DNA of 64,000 bases from a virus. A model generated the notes under the pieces. The model was not told where the DNA came from, searched no databases, and worked only from the letters and a program-made list of their open reading frames with translations. The position numbers and the translations under genes were made by a program. The stretch spans positions 1 to 64,000 of the IMG/VR virus record IMGVR_UViG_3300036851_000068. One strand, given 5' to 3'. Positions 48,098 to 56,854 of the stretch are shown piece after piece (position 1 is the stretch's first letter; each line of letters starts with the position of its first letter).

Positions 48098-48661
48098 ATG
48101 GTTGGAACGAAGTTGCCTGTTCAGGTTTTCGTTCGCAAGGCGCTGAAGGCGGCAACGCTTGCGAAGCGCGCCGTAGATGCTGCTGCGCGCGAGTTGAGTC
48201 GGGAAGCGTTCATTATGGAGCGCTCGATGAAGAAGAACGTCTCGGTTAACTTTGACATCTTGCGGTCGCATATTGGCGTTGTGGGTCCGAAGCGAGAAGC
48301 AGGTTTCGTGAGTGGTGTGTTCTATGAGGTTGGCGTGCGCGGCGTGGATTATGCGAAGTTCATAGAGTTCGGCACAGGACCTGCGGGCGCAGCGACGGAC
48401 CTTCTTCCGGTGGCGAAAGAGGCTATGCACGAGTTGGGATATGTGCACGGGTCAGGAAACTTCATGCCACCGGTGAAGGAAATAGAGCGGTGGTTGAGGC
48501 GTAAGGGTTTGCCCTTGGAGATGGCGTGGCCGGTGGCGCGTGCTATTGGACTGAGGGGAATGAAGCCTCACCCATTCATCTTTCCGGCCTACGAAGAAAG
48601 GCGCGCCGGGATACCCAGTAAGGTGTCGCGAGCAGTTGCGCGTGTCCTGGAGGTTGGATAA
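48098..48661 (+). CDS. HK97 gp10-like tail/neck protein
   Basis: 187 residues. N-terminal helix, KNVSVNFDILRSHIGVVGPKREAGFVSGVFYEVG, FIEFGTGP and PHPFIFPAYEERR are hallmarks of the HK97 gp10 family. The canonical insertion in the middle is normal. Confidence 0.82.
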   Translation: MVGTKLPVQVFVRKALKAATLAKRAVDAAARELSREAFIMERSMKKNVSVNFDILRSHIGVVGPKREAGFVSGVFYEVGVRGVDYAKFIEFGTGPAGAATDLLPVAKEAMHELGYVHGSGNFMPPVKEIERWLRRKGLPLEMAWPVARAIGLRGMKPHPFIFPAYEERRAGIPSKVSRAVARVLEVG

Positions 48662-48663
48662 AA

Positions 48664-49083
48664 TTGAAGGCGGTCAAGGCAAGTTTGTTCAGTCGGATAA
48701 CGGGTGACGCTACTTTGATGGCAAAACTGGGCGCGTCTCCTTACATGGGTCGTTTGCCGGACAGCAGTAAGTTGAGCAAGACGAAGGCAATGATTGTTAT
48801 TAACGGGGACGCGATTCGCGATCACGCTGACCGTGAGACGCAGTTGTACACGATGGATGTGTATTCCTACTCGCACGATCAGGTTGAGGATGTATACGAG
48901 GATTTGCTAAGGGTATTTGGGGTGACGGTGGATGCGCGCCGAATATGGCTCAAGTTGACCGTCAATCCTCCTGGTGCGCAACTGTTCATCAAGTTTGAGA
49001 GTAGCGAGGACATTGCGGACCCGACAAGCGAACTGTTTCGCAAGGCTGTAAGAATGAGAGTGAAGGTAGCGCGGACTATATAG
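48664..49083 (+). CDS. Tail terminator/completion protein
   Basis: 139 residues, TTG start. KASLFSRITGDATLMAKLGASPYMGRLPDSSK, then IVINGDAIRDHADRETQLYTMDVYSYSHDQVEDVYEDLLRVF resembles DUF3168-type tail completion. Position between gp10 and the major tail protein agrees. Confidence 0.75.
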   Translation: MKAVKASLFSRITGDATLMAKLGASPYMGRLPDSSKLSKTKAMIVINGDAIRDHADRETQLYTMDVYSYSHDQVEDVYEDLLRVFGVTVDARRIWLKLTVNPPGAQLFIKFESSEDIADPTSELFRKAVRMRVKVARTI

Positions 49084-49088
49084 AGACG

Positions 49089-49209
49089 TGCGGGCCGGGC
49101 CAAAAGTGGCCGGTAAAGATGTGCCGACGCACATTGCCCGCAACAAGTTTCCTTCCTCGCTGTGCAGGGAGCGGAACCCTGCGTGAATCGCGACGGCTGC
49201 GAAAAGCCG
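49089..49209 (+). ncRNA. Branched RNA fold plus two hairpins before the major tail gene
   Basis: TGCGGGC (49089-49095) pairs with GCCCGCA (49136-49142) and encloses GGCCA/TGGCC (49098-49111) and ATGTGC-CGAC-GCACAT (49119-49134), a three-way junction. GCAGGG/CCCTGC (49164-49182) and CGGCT/AGCCG (49194-49209) follow. The 180-base gap 49084-49263 is gene-free. It may be a leader controlling the abundant tail protein or a processing site. By eye only. Confidence 0.5.
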
Positions 49210-49263
49210 AGTGTCTTCGTGGCCTGACGATTCAGGACGATGCAGTGAAGGAGGGGAACTAAT

Positions 49264-49767
49264 TTGCCTACACCACCTAATACGGATAACTACCAGGTAG
49301 GCGGCGTCAAGATCATTGTTGGCGGGCTGGACCTGGGTAACGTTGCGGGATTCGGTGTTGACCCATCGGACGTTGAGGTGTTGCAGCACTTCAGCGCGCG
49401 AACTGGTGCACGAAAGGTAGACAAGCAGGTCATTGTGCAGAAGCGCATGACCTTCCGGGCTACCCTGGATGAGCACCAGGCAGACCTGTACTCGAAGTAT
49501 TTCATGGGCGAAGTGTCGGGTAGCCAGGTGCTGCCGCTGACGAATCCGTTGGCTGAGACGAACATTCTTATTACCTATCTGAATGAGGATGCGACCATTT
49601 GGACGTATTCTCACACGAAGGTAACTGTTCGACCTTCGGCTGCAATGGACTTTGGCGACTTCTCAGACTGGGTTGGGTTCGAAGTGGAAATCGAATCCTT
49701 GCAGGATGAGGACGCTGCCGAGGTTGGCGGAACGGTTCCGACACACGGAATCTTCACCTTTACATAA
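49264..49767 (+). CDS. Major tail protein
   Basis: 167 residues, TTG start after GAAGGAGGGG. VGGVKIIVGGLDLGNVAGFGVDPSDVEVLQHFS, KDRKVDKQVIVQ-type beta segments and FGDFSDWVGFEVEIESLQDED are as in siphovirus tail-tube proteins. Forms the tube by hexamer stacking around the tape measure. Confidence 0.8.
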   Translation: MPTPPNTDNYQVGGVKIIVGGLDLGNVAGFGVDPSDVEVLQHFSARTGARKVDKQVIVQKRMTFRATLDEHQADLYSKYFMGEVSGSQVLPLTNPLAETNILITYLNEDATIWTYSHTKVTVRPSAAMDFGDFSDWVGFEVEIESLQDEDAAEVGGTVPTHGIFTFT

Positions 49768-49773
49768 ACCATA

Positions 49774-49865
49774 CTCGCGTAATCGCGAGGTAAGGCTGTG
49801 GGAGCATCCTATAGATGCGAAAGGGGAGGCGTGCACAGGCATTCAGCCGGAGACGCAGCCTCCCC
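49774..49865 (+). terminator. Hairpin series after the major tail gene
   Basis: CTCGCG-TAAT-CGCGAG (49774-49789), GCATC-CTATA-GATGC (49804-49818), and GGGGAGGC (49823-49830) paired with GCCTCCCC (49858-49865). The first hairpin mirrors the one after the capsid gene, including the preceding ATA. Likely transcript stabiliser or partial terminator. Confidence 0.55.
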
Positions 49866-49884
49866 TGTCCCCACACAAAACGAT

Positions 49885-49907
49885 GTCGCGCTGACGCGCG
49901 GGAGGTA
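49885..49907 (+). other. Hairpin abutting a Shine-Dalgarno (tail chaperone)
   Basis: CGCGC-TGAC-GCGCG (49887-49900), then GGAGGTAAGGAAC and ATG 49914. Matches the 39625 element: GTCGCGC, four-base loop, GCGCGGG(G)AGG. Confidence 0.5.
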
Positions 49908-49913
49908 AGGAAC

Positions 49914-50384
49914 ATGGCAGAGATTCGCGATGATGGTCGCGGAAGGGCACCGGAAGGGGATGTGAATAGTGAGCAGGCATCAGCCAGCCCGCTAAGTGCA
50001 GTATGGCCGGGTGAGGCTGTTTCTGTTTCTGGACGCACGGTGTTTGTAAAGCCGTGGGGCGTTAAGGCACTCATGACAGAGGTTCCTGGACTGTTGGGGT
50101 CCTTGATGGGCAAGTTGGCACCGGTGTATGAGGCGGCGCGAGCCGGTGGTGGTAATGAGGCAATGCTGAAGGTTCTCATGGAGCAGGCAGGCACTGAACT
50201 GATGGACTTCGTGGCGGTGACGGTGCGCCTGACGCCTGCGGAACTTGAGGCAGCGACAGCGGCTGAATTTGTGAATTTGATTCGAGCCGTTGTGAGGCAG
50301 AACAAAGATTTTTTCGACAGCGTGTCGGGACTGTACAGCGACCTGGGCCGTCCGATAGGGAACGAACCCGTAGAGAAGTCCTGA
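49914..50384 (+). CDS. Tail assembly chaperone, gpG-like
   Basis: 156 residues from ATG 49914 (GGGAGGTAAGGAAC). It carries the G part of a gpG/gpGT pair: unique N-terminus (AEIRDDGRGRAPEGD), VWPGEAVSVSGRTVFVKPWG, then helices up to VVRQNKDFFDSV. A T TTT TTC slippery heptamer at 50309-50315 allows a -1 shift into the downstream ORF. It would bind the tape measure during tail assembly. Confidence 0.8.
   Translation: MAEIRDDGRGRAPEGDVNSEQASASPLSAVWPGEAVSVSGRTVFVKPWGVKALMTEVPGLLGSLMGKLAPVYEAARAGGGNEAMLKVLMEQAGTELMDFVAVTVRLTPAELEAATAAEFVNLIRAVVRQNKDFFDSVSGLYSDLGRPIGNEPVEKS
50309..50328 (+). other. Programmed -1 frameshift site
   Basis: TTTTTTC (50309-50315) sits in the zero frame as T-TTT-TTC, a canonical X-XXY-YYZ slip site. 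CGACA-GCG-TGTCG (50316-50328) forms a 5-bp hairpin right after it. The -1 frame has no stop from 50315 to 50710. Confidence 0.8.
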
Positions 50385-50710
50385 CTGTTCTTGCAGAGTT
50401 GCGTGCATCGGGCTTCTCGCTTGAGGAATTGGGCGAGTTGCCTTTGAAGTCGTGGATTGAATTGTATGGCGCACTTAGGGCGCGGTACTGGGACGACAAG
50501 TCAGTGGATGTTGGCGTTGTGCATCCTGCGAAGCCGCGCGATGCGCAGAAGAATTTCTTGAGGGCGGCGCGCAAAGCATGGGGTGCGGGCGGGAAGCCAA
50601 TATGGGCTGACCCGGCGCGCATGAAGTCATGGCTGAGACGGATTGGGGTGCCGGTACGTGAGCGCAAAAGCGAAGGAGAAGGAAAAGGCGGTAGTGATAG
50701 CAGCGCCTAG
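50315..50710 (+). CDS. Frameshift extension, gpT-like part of tail chaperone
   Basis: 131 residues read after the shift (first codons CGA CAG CGT), giving a 265-residue GT fusion with residues 1-134 of the upstream protein. No independent ATG; a TTG at 50399 is the only late start and has no strong Shine-Dalgarno. Ends basic/Ser-rich. Position between major tail and tape-measure genes fits lambda gpGT. Confidence 0.78.
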   Translation, partial: RQRVGTVQRPGPSDRERTRREVLTVLAELRASGFSLEELGELPLKSWIELYGALRARYWDDKSVDVGVVHPAKPRDAQKNFLRAARKAWGAGGKPIWADPARMKSWLRRIGVPVRERKSEGEGKGGSDSSA

Positions 50711-50882
50711 CCTCAAGAAACAAAACAGAACTTCGGGAGATGCGAAGGGTCCGGGGTTCGGTAAGTGGGGCGGGCTGAATCGCAAGGTGCTGATAGTGCC
50801 GGGCGGAAGGGGCGCGCGGCGCTTCGAGGTGCGCGACGATCAATGGTGGGAGAACTACAGGAAGCAACTGGGGGTAAAGTGA
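50658..50882 (+). CDS. Small basic protein (75 aa)
   Basis: GTG 50658 overlaps the chaperone extension by 53 bases. Very basic (SAKAKEKEKAVV, KGPGFGKWGGLNRKV). It may be an accessory to tail assembly. Alternative TTG at 50643. Confidence 0.5.
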   Translation: MSAKAKEKEKAVVIAAPSLKKQNRTSGDAKGPGFGKWGGLNRKVLIVPGGRGARRFEVRDDQWWENYRKQLGVK

Positions 50883-50883
50883 A

Positions 50884-53800
50884 GTGGCGTTAGGCGGGGG
50901 AGGGACCATAGCCAGCCTTATCGTGAGCATCGGCGCGGATATTTCGCGCCTTGGTTCCTCATTGAAGGAAGCCGAAGGACAGATTGATGGGTTCATTGTA
51001 AAGACGGAGGCGGCAGGTGCAGCGCTGGGCCGCGTTGCGCTTATCGCTGGCGCTGTTGGTGCGGCCTTGGTTGGTGTGCTTGCCCTGAGCACTCGCGCTG
51101 CGGGTCAGGCGCAGTTTGCGCAGGAGAAGTTGAATAACGCAATTCTTGGAAGCGGTAAGGCGATTGACAAGGCGAAGTTGGAAAGGCTGGCCGCTGCGCT
51201 CCAGAAGACTACCGCGTTCAGTGATGAAACCATTCTATCTATGCAGTCGTTGCTCATTACCTTTGGTTCTACCGAGAAGCAGGTAGAGCGATTGTCTCCT
51301 TTGCTTTTGGATGTCAGCGCGCGGCTGGGCATTGACCTTAACACAGCAGCGCGTGCGTTCAGTAAGGCTATGGCGGGAAGCGAGGGTGCCTTACAACGAT
51401 TCGGTATCGGTATTGGCGACAATATAGACCTGTTGCGCGACTTCGATGGTTCGATGAGGCGGCTTGAATCGCGCTTCAGTGGCGCAGCGGTAGCAGCCGG
51501 TAACACTTTCTTCGGTGCATTGTCTAAGTTGCGCAACGCCTTCAGCGAATTGCAAGAATCTATTGGTGCTCCTCTGCTTCAACCACTAACGCTAATCATC
51601 AACGCTTTTGCTAGCCTCGTGAATGGCGTGGCTGGGCTGATAAAGGCGTTTCCTATACTGGGTCCCATAGTTGGGGGAATCATTGGCGGTCTGGCATTAT
51701 TGGCGCTAACGGTGGCACTGGTAACGGCGGCTATGAGTGTCGCTGGGCCTGCGACGGCAGCGTGGGGATTGATAGTTGGCGTGCTGTCGAATGGCGTGTC
51801 GTTGTTGAATGGGCGATTGGTCATTCTTGCGGCTAATGTTTCGGCCTTCAAGGTTCTGCTGGGCGCTGGCTTAGTTGGGGTAATCGTTGCGGTTACTCTT
51901 GCTATTATTCAGTGGGTGCGCGCAAATGACGATGCGAACAAAGGCATGACCGAATTGATGCTGCGCGTGGACTTGTTCTTTGCCAAGTTGTCGGGTCCGC
52001 GCGGCAAGAAGGCCGTTGAGACGTTGGAGCAGGCCATTAGAGATTTGAATGAGGCACATGCACGCGCCAAGGAAGGCTTCAAGGGTACAACGCAATCCGC
52101 TGAGGAAATGGCGCGTAGCATGTTGTCGGCAAAGGAAGCAGTAAAACTGCTTCGCTTAGAGGAGGAACGAGCGGCAGCGGGGCGTGCGTCTGATGCGCTC
52201 AAGAAAGCGGGAAACACAGAGGCAGACATTAAGGCTATTGAGCGCAGGCGTGTTGCAGATGTGCGGGCGGCGCAGCAGAAAGAGTTGAACGCAAACATAA
52301 AACAGAACCTTCACGACCTGAATCTTCATGAGACGACGGCAGAGCGCAAGAAGGAAATACTGATAGAACTGGAAGATCAGCGGGGCGCGCTTGCTCAGTT
52401 GGCGCTTCAGAATGACCAGGAGGTTGCTGACGAAACGGTATCTATTGAGAAGCGTGCTGCTGAAAAGCGCCTGAAGATAGACAGCGACAAGATAGACCAG
52501 GAGATGGAACTGGAGCAACAGAAGTTGACGGACATTACGCGCCTGGAGTCTGTCCGTGAGTCCAACAGGGCGGCGGTGGCACAGCGCGCCTTTGCGACGC
52601 AGAGGCTGGAAGAAGAATTGCGCATTGGCATGTTGACCCGCATGGCGGCGCTGGAAAAGAGTTTGCAGAAGGACATTCTGGATACGCGGCTGACGCTGAT
52701 TAACGTTCAGAACAAGCGACTGGAGGCACAGTTTATAACGTCCGAAGCACGGCGCGCGGACCTGGTGCGCCAGGGTTTCTTATCGGAAGGGGAGGCTGCA
52801 CGGCAGTCAGCGGTTGAGCGATTTGATATTGAGCAGCAGAAGATTACGGCTGAGTTGTCATTGCTCAAGAAGCGTGAGGAGGCCCTTGAGCAGCAATTCA
52901 TTCGCGACAAGGAGATAGCGCTTGCTACTTTCACGTCAAAGGTAGCGCAGTTGAAGTTGGAGAGTGATGCGCAAAAGGCAGCGCTCGACAGCCAGCAGAA
53001 ACTTCGCGAGATAGACCTGAAGGCATCCGTGGCGATAGGTGAGGCCGAAACGAAAGCGAAGATTTCTCAGTTGGACCTGGGCTTGAAGGCTGCGCTCAAA
53101 GTTATTGAACTAGAGTTGAAGGCGAAGGAAAAGGCGGGTGCGATACCGGAGGGCACAGCGGCGGCGTTTGCTGAGGAATCAAAGACGCTGGAGGCCGAGT
53201 TTCGGCAGACTACTGACTCGTTGACGGCAGCGCAGGCGCAGAGGTCTGCGGCAGTAACGACTCTGTTGGCTGAACAAAACAAAGAAGTGGTAGCGCAGAA
53301 GAATGCGCTCGATAAGCAGAATGCGATTCAACAGGAAGTGCTGAAGCAGCAGTTGGGAACTGACCTTGCGAATGCTGTACAGACCAGGAATGCGAACCTG
53401 CGCGACTTGGCACAGCAGGCTGCGAATCTTGGCGTTGATGTGGCCGGGTTTGTGGCTGAGCAGCGCAGACTCACTGAGGAAATGTTTGAGCGTGGGGATA
53501 TTGTGCCGGAAGAAAGGCGCAGGCGCTTGGCGTTTCTGGATGGTCTGAATGATGAAGTGAGCAAGGTAACAGATGTTGCTACGGGTAAACTGAAGACGAC
53601 GCTGGAAGACAGCAAGTCGTTGTACACGAATTTCGCGGAGGCTGTGACAGCGAAGTTGCAGCCGGTGGCTGACCTTATCAAGCAGATCAGTGACCCGGCG
53701 GCGCTGGCAGGTCTAATCAGTTCTCTGTTCGCGGCCAACAATCTGCGACCGGGTGCGGCGGCACAGGCTGGTGCTGCGCCGAATATCACACAGAACGTGG

Positions 53801-53937
53801 ATTTTTCATTCCAGGGCGTGACAATGAGGTTGACGGCAGATGAGCAGGCGGTAATGGAGCGCGTCATTAAGCGGCTGTTAGGGCCGGATGGCGAACGGTT
53901 GTACAGCATTCTTCAGGCTTCACAGGGGGCTAAGTAG
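50884..53937 (+). CDS. Tape measure protein
   Basis: 1,017 residues, GTG start. N-terminal TMP-like core (IVSIGADISRLGSSLKEAEGQIDGF, QSLLITFGSTEKQVERLSPLLLDVSARLG, AFSKAMAGSEGALQRFGIGI), two to three hydrophobic segments near residues 210-335, then about 500 residues of coiled coil rich in Glu/Lys/Ala and a short ordered end. At about 0.15 nm per residue the tail would be near 150 nm. No lytic transglycosylase domain is seen. Confidence 0.9.
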   Translation: MALGGGGTIASLIVSIGADISRLGSSLKEAEGQIDGFIVKTEAAGAALGRVALIAGAVGAALVGVLALSTRAAGQAQFAQEKLNNAILGSGKAIDKAKLERLAAALQKTTAFSDETILSMQSLLITFGSTEKQVERLSPLLLDVSARLGIDLNTAARAFSKAMAGSEGALQRFGIGIGDNIDLLRDFDGSMRRLESRFSGAAVAAGNTFFGALSKLRNAFSELQESIGAPLLQPLTLIINAFASLVNGVAGLIKAFPILGPIVGGIIGGLALLALTVALVTAAMSVAGPATAAWGLIVGVLSNGVSLLNGRLVILAANVSAFKVLLGAGLVGVIVAVTLAIIQWVRANDDANKGMTELMLRVDLFFAKLSGPRGKKAVETLEQAIRDLNEAHARAKEGFKGTTQSAEEMARSMLSAKEAVKLLRLEEERAAAGRASDALKKAGNTEADIKAIERRRVADVRAAQQKELNANIKQNLHDLNLHETTAERKKEILIELEDQRGALAQLALQNDQEVADETVSIEKRAAEKRLKIDSDKIDQEMELEQQKLTDITRLESVRESNRAAVAQRAFATQRLEEELRIGMLTRMAALEKSLQKDILDTRLTLINVQNKRLEAQFITSEARRADLVRQGFLSEGEAARQSAVERFDIEQQKITAELSLLKKREEALEQQFIRDKEIALATFTSKVAQLKLESDAQKAALDSQQKLREIDLKASVAIGEAETKAKISQLDLGLKAALKVIELELKAKEKAGAIPEGTAAAFAEESKTLEAEFRQTTDSLTAAQAQRSAAVTTLLAEQNKEVVAQKNALDKQNAIQQEVLKQQLGTDLANAVQTRNANLRDLAQQAANLGVDVAGFVAEQRRLTEEMFERGDIVPEERRRRLAFLDGLNDEVSKVTDVATGKLKTTLEDSKSLYTNFAEAVTAKLQPVADLIKQISDPAALAGLISSLFAANNLRPGAAAQAGAAPNITQNVDFSFQGVTMRLTADEQAVMERVIKRLLGPDGERLYSILQASQGAK

Positions 53938-54345
53938 ATGGCGCGGCACGAGATCACTCTGGATGATGGCGGTGCGAACGAGGTCACCCTTGAGGTGCTT
54001 CCGTTTGAGTGGCCGCGCAGCGTCTTTGAACTGTTGCAGGTACAGGCCAGTGAAGTAACGGGATGGCGTTATGCAACGGGCGCTGTGGTGGTGAAGTTGA
54101 AGGCATTGTATGGTGGCGCGCATGGTCAAGTGTTGCGCGGCCTGGGCGGGCCGATTGTGCAATATGCGGAGACGACCGGCGGGGCGGCGTTCACTGTTAC
54201 GGATTGGCGCGGTAACACAGGAACATTCGCGTTTGTTCCAGTGGATGGTCTGACGATTGAGGAGATTCATGGCAGTGCCGATGAGGGTGACCCCACTGGG
54301 AGCGCCTTCCATCGGCTTACTCTACGGCTTGTGAAATTATCCTAG
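53938..54345 (+). CDS. Minor tail protein (135 aa)
   Basis: Starts directly after the tape measure stop. Beta-rich (EITLDDGGANEVTLEVLPFEWPRSVFELLQVQ, AFTVTDWRGNTGTFAF). Probable distal tail component; the usual Dit family is not confirmed. Confidence 0.6.
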   Translation: MARHEITLDDGGANEVTLEVLPFEWPRSVFELLQVQASEVTGWRYATGAVVVKLKALYGGAHGQVLRGLGGPIVQYAETTGGAAFTVTDWRGNTGTFAFVPVDGLTIEEIHGSADEGDPTGSAFHRLTLRLVKLS

Positions 54346-54364
54346 TTGCGAGGGAGTGTGTCGC

Positions 54365-55327
54365 ATGAGAGTTCTCATCACTGGGGCCGCAGGTTTCATT
54401 GGGTCACACGCGGCGCGGTACTTTGCACGGAAGTATCCGGCCTGGGATTTGCTGACGCTGGACCGGCTTAACTACGCGGCTGCACTGAACCGGATGGAGG
54501 AAGTGCGCGGGCGCATTAAGGTGGTTCTACATGACCTGCGAGCGCCGCTTACAGACTACGTGGTAGCGCAATTGGGACCGCTGGATTACATCCTGCACTT
54601 CGCGGCTGAGACGCATGTGGATAGGTCAATGGTGGACCCACATCCGTTCATAGAGTCGAACATCCTGGGCACGTATAATCTGCTGGAGTATGCGAGATTG
54701 CATCAGCCAGCGCTCAAGATGTTCTTCATGGTGAGTACGGACGAATCGTATGGCGCTGCGTCGCCGGGCGTAGATCATAACGAGTCGTCACCACATAGGC
54801 CAAGTAACCCATACAGCGCGAGCAAGGCGGCGGCTGAGGACCTGGCTTATGCCTGGGAGCACAGCATGGGCGTGCCAACGATAATCACGAATACAATGAA
54901 CAACATTGGTGAGATGCAGCACCCTGAGAAGTTTGTACCAAAGATCATTAGAAGCCTCTATACACAGCAGATCATTCCAGTGCACGGTTCGCCGGACGAG
55001 CCTGGGAGCCGGAAGTATTTGTATGCTGGAGATCATGCTGATGCCATTGACTTCCTCATGAAAGACGGGAGGCGCGGCGGGCGCTATAACGTTGTTGGTG
55101 CTGAGGAGATCAGTAACCTGGAGATGGTGCGGCGACTGGAGAAGGTGACGGGACGCGAGGCAAAGATCAAGTTCGTGGACTTTCACAGCACTAGGCCGGG
55201 GCACGACCGGCGCTACAGCCTGGATGGTAGCAAGATGGCTGCGATGGGTTGGACACCTCCATCCCCGATTGATGATGTGCTGCGCGTCATGTGCGGGTTC
55301 TATGTCGCGCGAGAGGATTGGCGATGA
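54365..55327 (+). CDS. dTDP-glucose 4,6-dehydratase-like SDR
   Basis: 320 residues from ATG 54365 (GGGAGTGTGTCGC). Extended SDR: GAAGFIG (7-13), catalytic Thr125-Asp126-Glu127 in STDESYG, Tyr150-x3-Lys154 in YSASK, as in RmlB-type dehydratases that make 4-keto-6-deoxy sugars. First gene of a five-enzyme sugar cassette between tail genes. Sugar nucleotide could be dTDP- or UDP-linked. Confidence 0.85.
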   Translation: MRVLITGAAGFIGSHAARYFARKYPAWDLLTLDRLNYAAALNRMEEVRGRIKVVLHDLRAPLTDYVVAQLGPLDYILHFAAETHVDRSMVDPHPFIESNILGTYNLLEYARLHQPALKMFFMVSTDESYGAASPGVDHNESSPHRPSNPYSASKAAAEDLAYAWEHSMGVPTIITNTMNNIGEMQHPEKFVPKIIRSLYTQQIIPVHGSPDEPGSRKYLYAGDHADAIDFLMKDGRRGGRYNVVGAEEISNLEMVRRLEKVTGREAKIKFVDFHSTRPGHDRRYSLDGSKMAAMGWTPPSPIDDVLRVMCGFYVAREDWR

Positions 55328-55569
55328 GGCTCGTTGGGTTTCTGTCGGTGATGGTGTTGCTGTTTGCATCGTTCAGCAGGCCACCGGACTTCTATTGGCA
55401 CGGGTGCCACTTTTTCTACATGGGCGGCGAGGGTTATCCCCTGCCTGTTCCCATGAAGGGGTTGCGAGGATACATGATTGGCCTGGAGTCGGGAGAGACA
55501 CTATCAGGTAACGTTCTGCTAGATGAGTATGGTCGTGTTGTGGAACATGAAGTGAGGTGTGAGAGATGA
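55324..55569 (+). CDS. Small secreted protein (81 aa)
   Basis: ATGA overlap. Signal-peptide-like start (LVGFLSVMVLLFASFS), short mature domain with two Cys (GCHFF, VRCER). Located inside the sugar cassette, overlaps the next gene. Unknown. Confidence 0.5.
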   Translation: MRLVGFLSVMVLLFASFSRPPDFYWHGCHFFYMGGEGYPLPVPMKGLRGYMIGLESGETLSGNVLLDEYGRVVEHEVRCER

Positions 55570-56318
55570 GGCTTCTACTGGGAGCGGCGACGCTGGCGAA
55601 TCCAGCGCTGACGAATGACTGGACGGTTCGTGCGCTGAAACAGAAGGGCGTAGAGCCGCGCGATATTGTGTTGGTTTGCAACAGTGACCGGGTGAAGGCG
55701 GCATGTCAGGCATGGGAGAAGCAGGGCGTGACGGTGCACTACCCGGAGGCCAACATGGGGACATGCGCGTCGTGGAATTACATATTGGAGAAGGCATGGG
55801 AGCGGCGGTATGAAGGCGCGCTAATTTTCAATGATGATGTGCTGTTCAACGACGACCTTGTGATGGAAAAGATGCTGGAGCGTGTGACACAGTTCGACCG
55901 ATTCCTGTACATGGTGCAAAACCTGGGCTTCTCGGGGTTTTGCATTACGCGCACGGTGTGGGATTTGGTTGGGCGCTTCGATGAGGGCTTTTGGCCTGCT
56001 TACTTCGAAGACAACGACTATCACTGGCGAGCAAAGGCGGCGGGCATTCCGTGGGTTGATGTGAATATGGACGTGGCGCACCTGGGTAGTGCATCGTTGA
56101 AGAAGTGGAAAGAGTGGGAGGACTGGAACGCCAAGATCGTGTTCGTTATAAATAGGATGCGATACGTGGAGAAGTGGGGCGGGCATCCGTCCGGGGAACG
56201 CTTCACGGAGGCGTGGGGCGGGAAGCCGGAGCGTGCATGGAACACAAAAGAGTGGTTGCGGACGCATGGGCATAAACCACCGTGGCCGGACCCATACTTT
56301 GAGAGGGTGAAGACATGA
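55566..56318 (+). CDS. Family 2-like glycosyltransferase
   Basis: 250 residues. GT-A fold: NMGTCASWNYILEKAW (donor-binding), FNDDVLF (DxD-like metal motif), GRFDEGFWPAYFEDNDYHWRAKAAG (acceptor and catalytic loop of GT2), then a basic end. It should transfer a sugar onto a cell or virion acceptor. ATGA overlaps with both neighbours. Confidence 0.8.
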   Translation: MRLLLGAATLANPALTNDWTVRALKQKGVEPRDIVLVCNSDRVKAACQAWEKQGVTVHYPEANMGTCASWNYILEKAWERRYEGALIFNDDVLFNDDLVMEKMLERVTQFDRFLYMVQNLGFSGFCITRTVWDLVGRFDEGFWPAYFEDNDYHWRAKAAGIPWVDVNMDVAHLGSASLKKWKEWEDWNAKIVFVINRMRYVEKWGGHPSGERFTEAWGGKPERAWNTKEWLRTHGHKPPWPDPYFERVKT

Positions 56319-56854
56319 TATTCGCCAACGAAGTTGCAAGCGCGGTGACAGAGAACGAGTGCAAGGCGCTTGCGAAGGCCGCTGAAGGCAAGGTGGTGCT
56401 TGAGGTTGGCTCGCACCTGGGGCGCTCCACGATTGCGTTGGCATCTACCGCCAAGATAGTGCATGCGGTGGACTGGCACAGGGGCGATGCGCATGCCGGG
56501 TTCGGATGGACTCTTGATAAGTTTGTGGCTAATCTCAACATGTATGGCGTGCTGGATAAGGTAGTGATTCATGTGGGCAGGTTCGAGGATGTGTATTTGG
56601 CAATGAGTCGTGCCTTCTCGTTTGCGTTCCTTGATTCGTTTCATGATAGGGGCACCGTGGATATGCACATGAGGATGATTGATTCGTTGTTGGTGCCGCG
56701 CGGCGTTATTGCGATGCACGATTACATGCAGCCGACGTTCATGAAGGATGTACACAACGGAGCCGGGGATTGGCTGCGGTGGTCGCAGCGTGCATGGGAC
56801 GGGCCTGTAATGGTGGACTCAACGGCATTCTGGACGGAGAAGCCAGCATTATGA
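56315..56854 (+). CDS. SAM-dependent methyltransferase
   Basis: 179 residues. Rossmann SAM motif VVLEVGSHLGRSTIAL near 29-44, AVDWHRGD and AFLDSFHD (Methyltransf_24-like). Such enzymes cap or methylate sugars or oligosaccharides. Lies between the two GT2-type genes. Confidence 0.8.
   Translation: MIFANEVASAVTENECKALAKAAEGKVVLEVGSHLGRSTIALASTAKIVHAVDWHRGDAHAGFGWTLDKFVANLNMYGVLDKVVIHVGRFEDVYLAMSRAFSFAFLDSFHDRGTVDMHMRMIDSLLVPRGVIAMHDYMQPTFMKDVHNGAGDWLRWSQRAWDGPVMVDSTAFWTEKPAL

Noticed and set aside
49089-49142. Hammerhead ribozyme
   Set aside because: A three-way junction is present, but CUGAUGA and GAAA core elements are absent.
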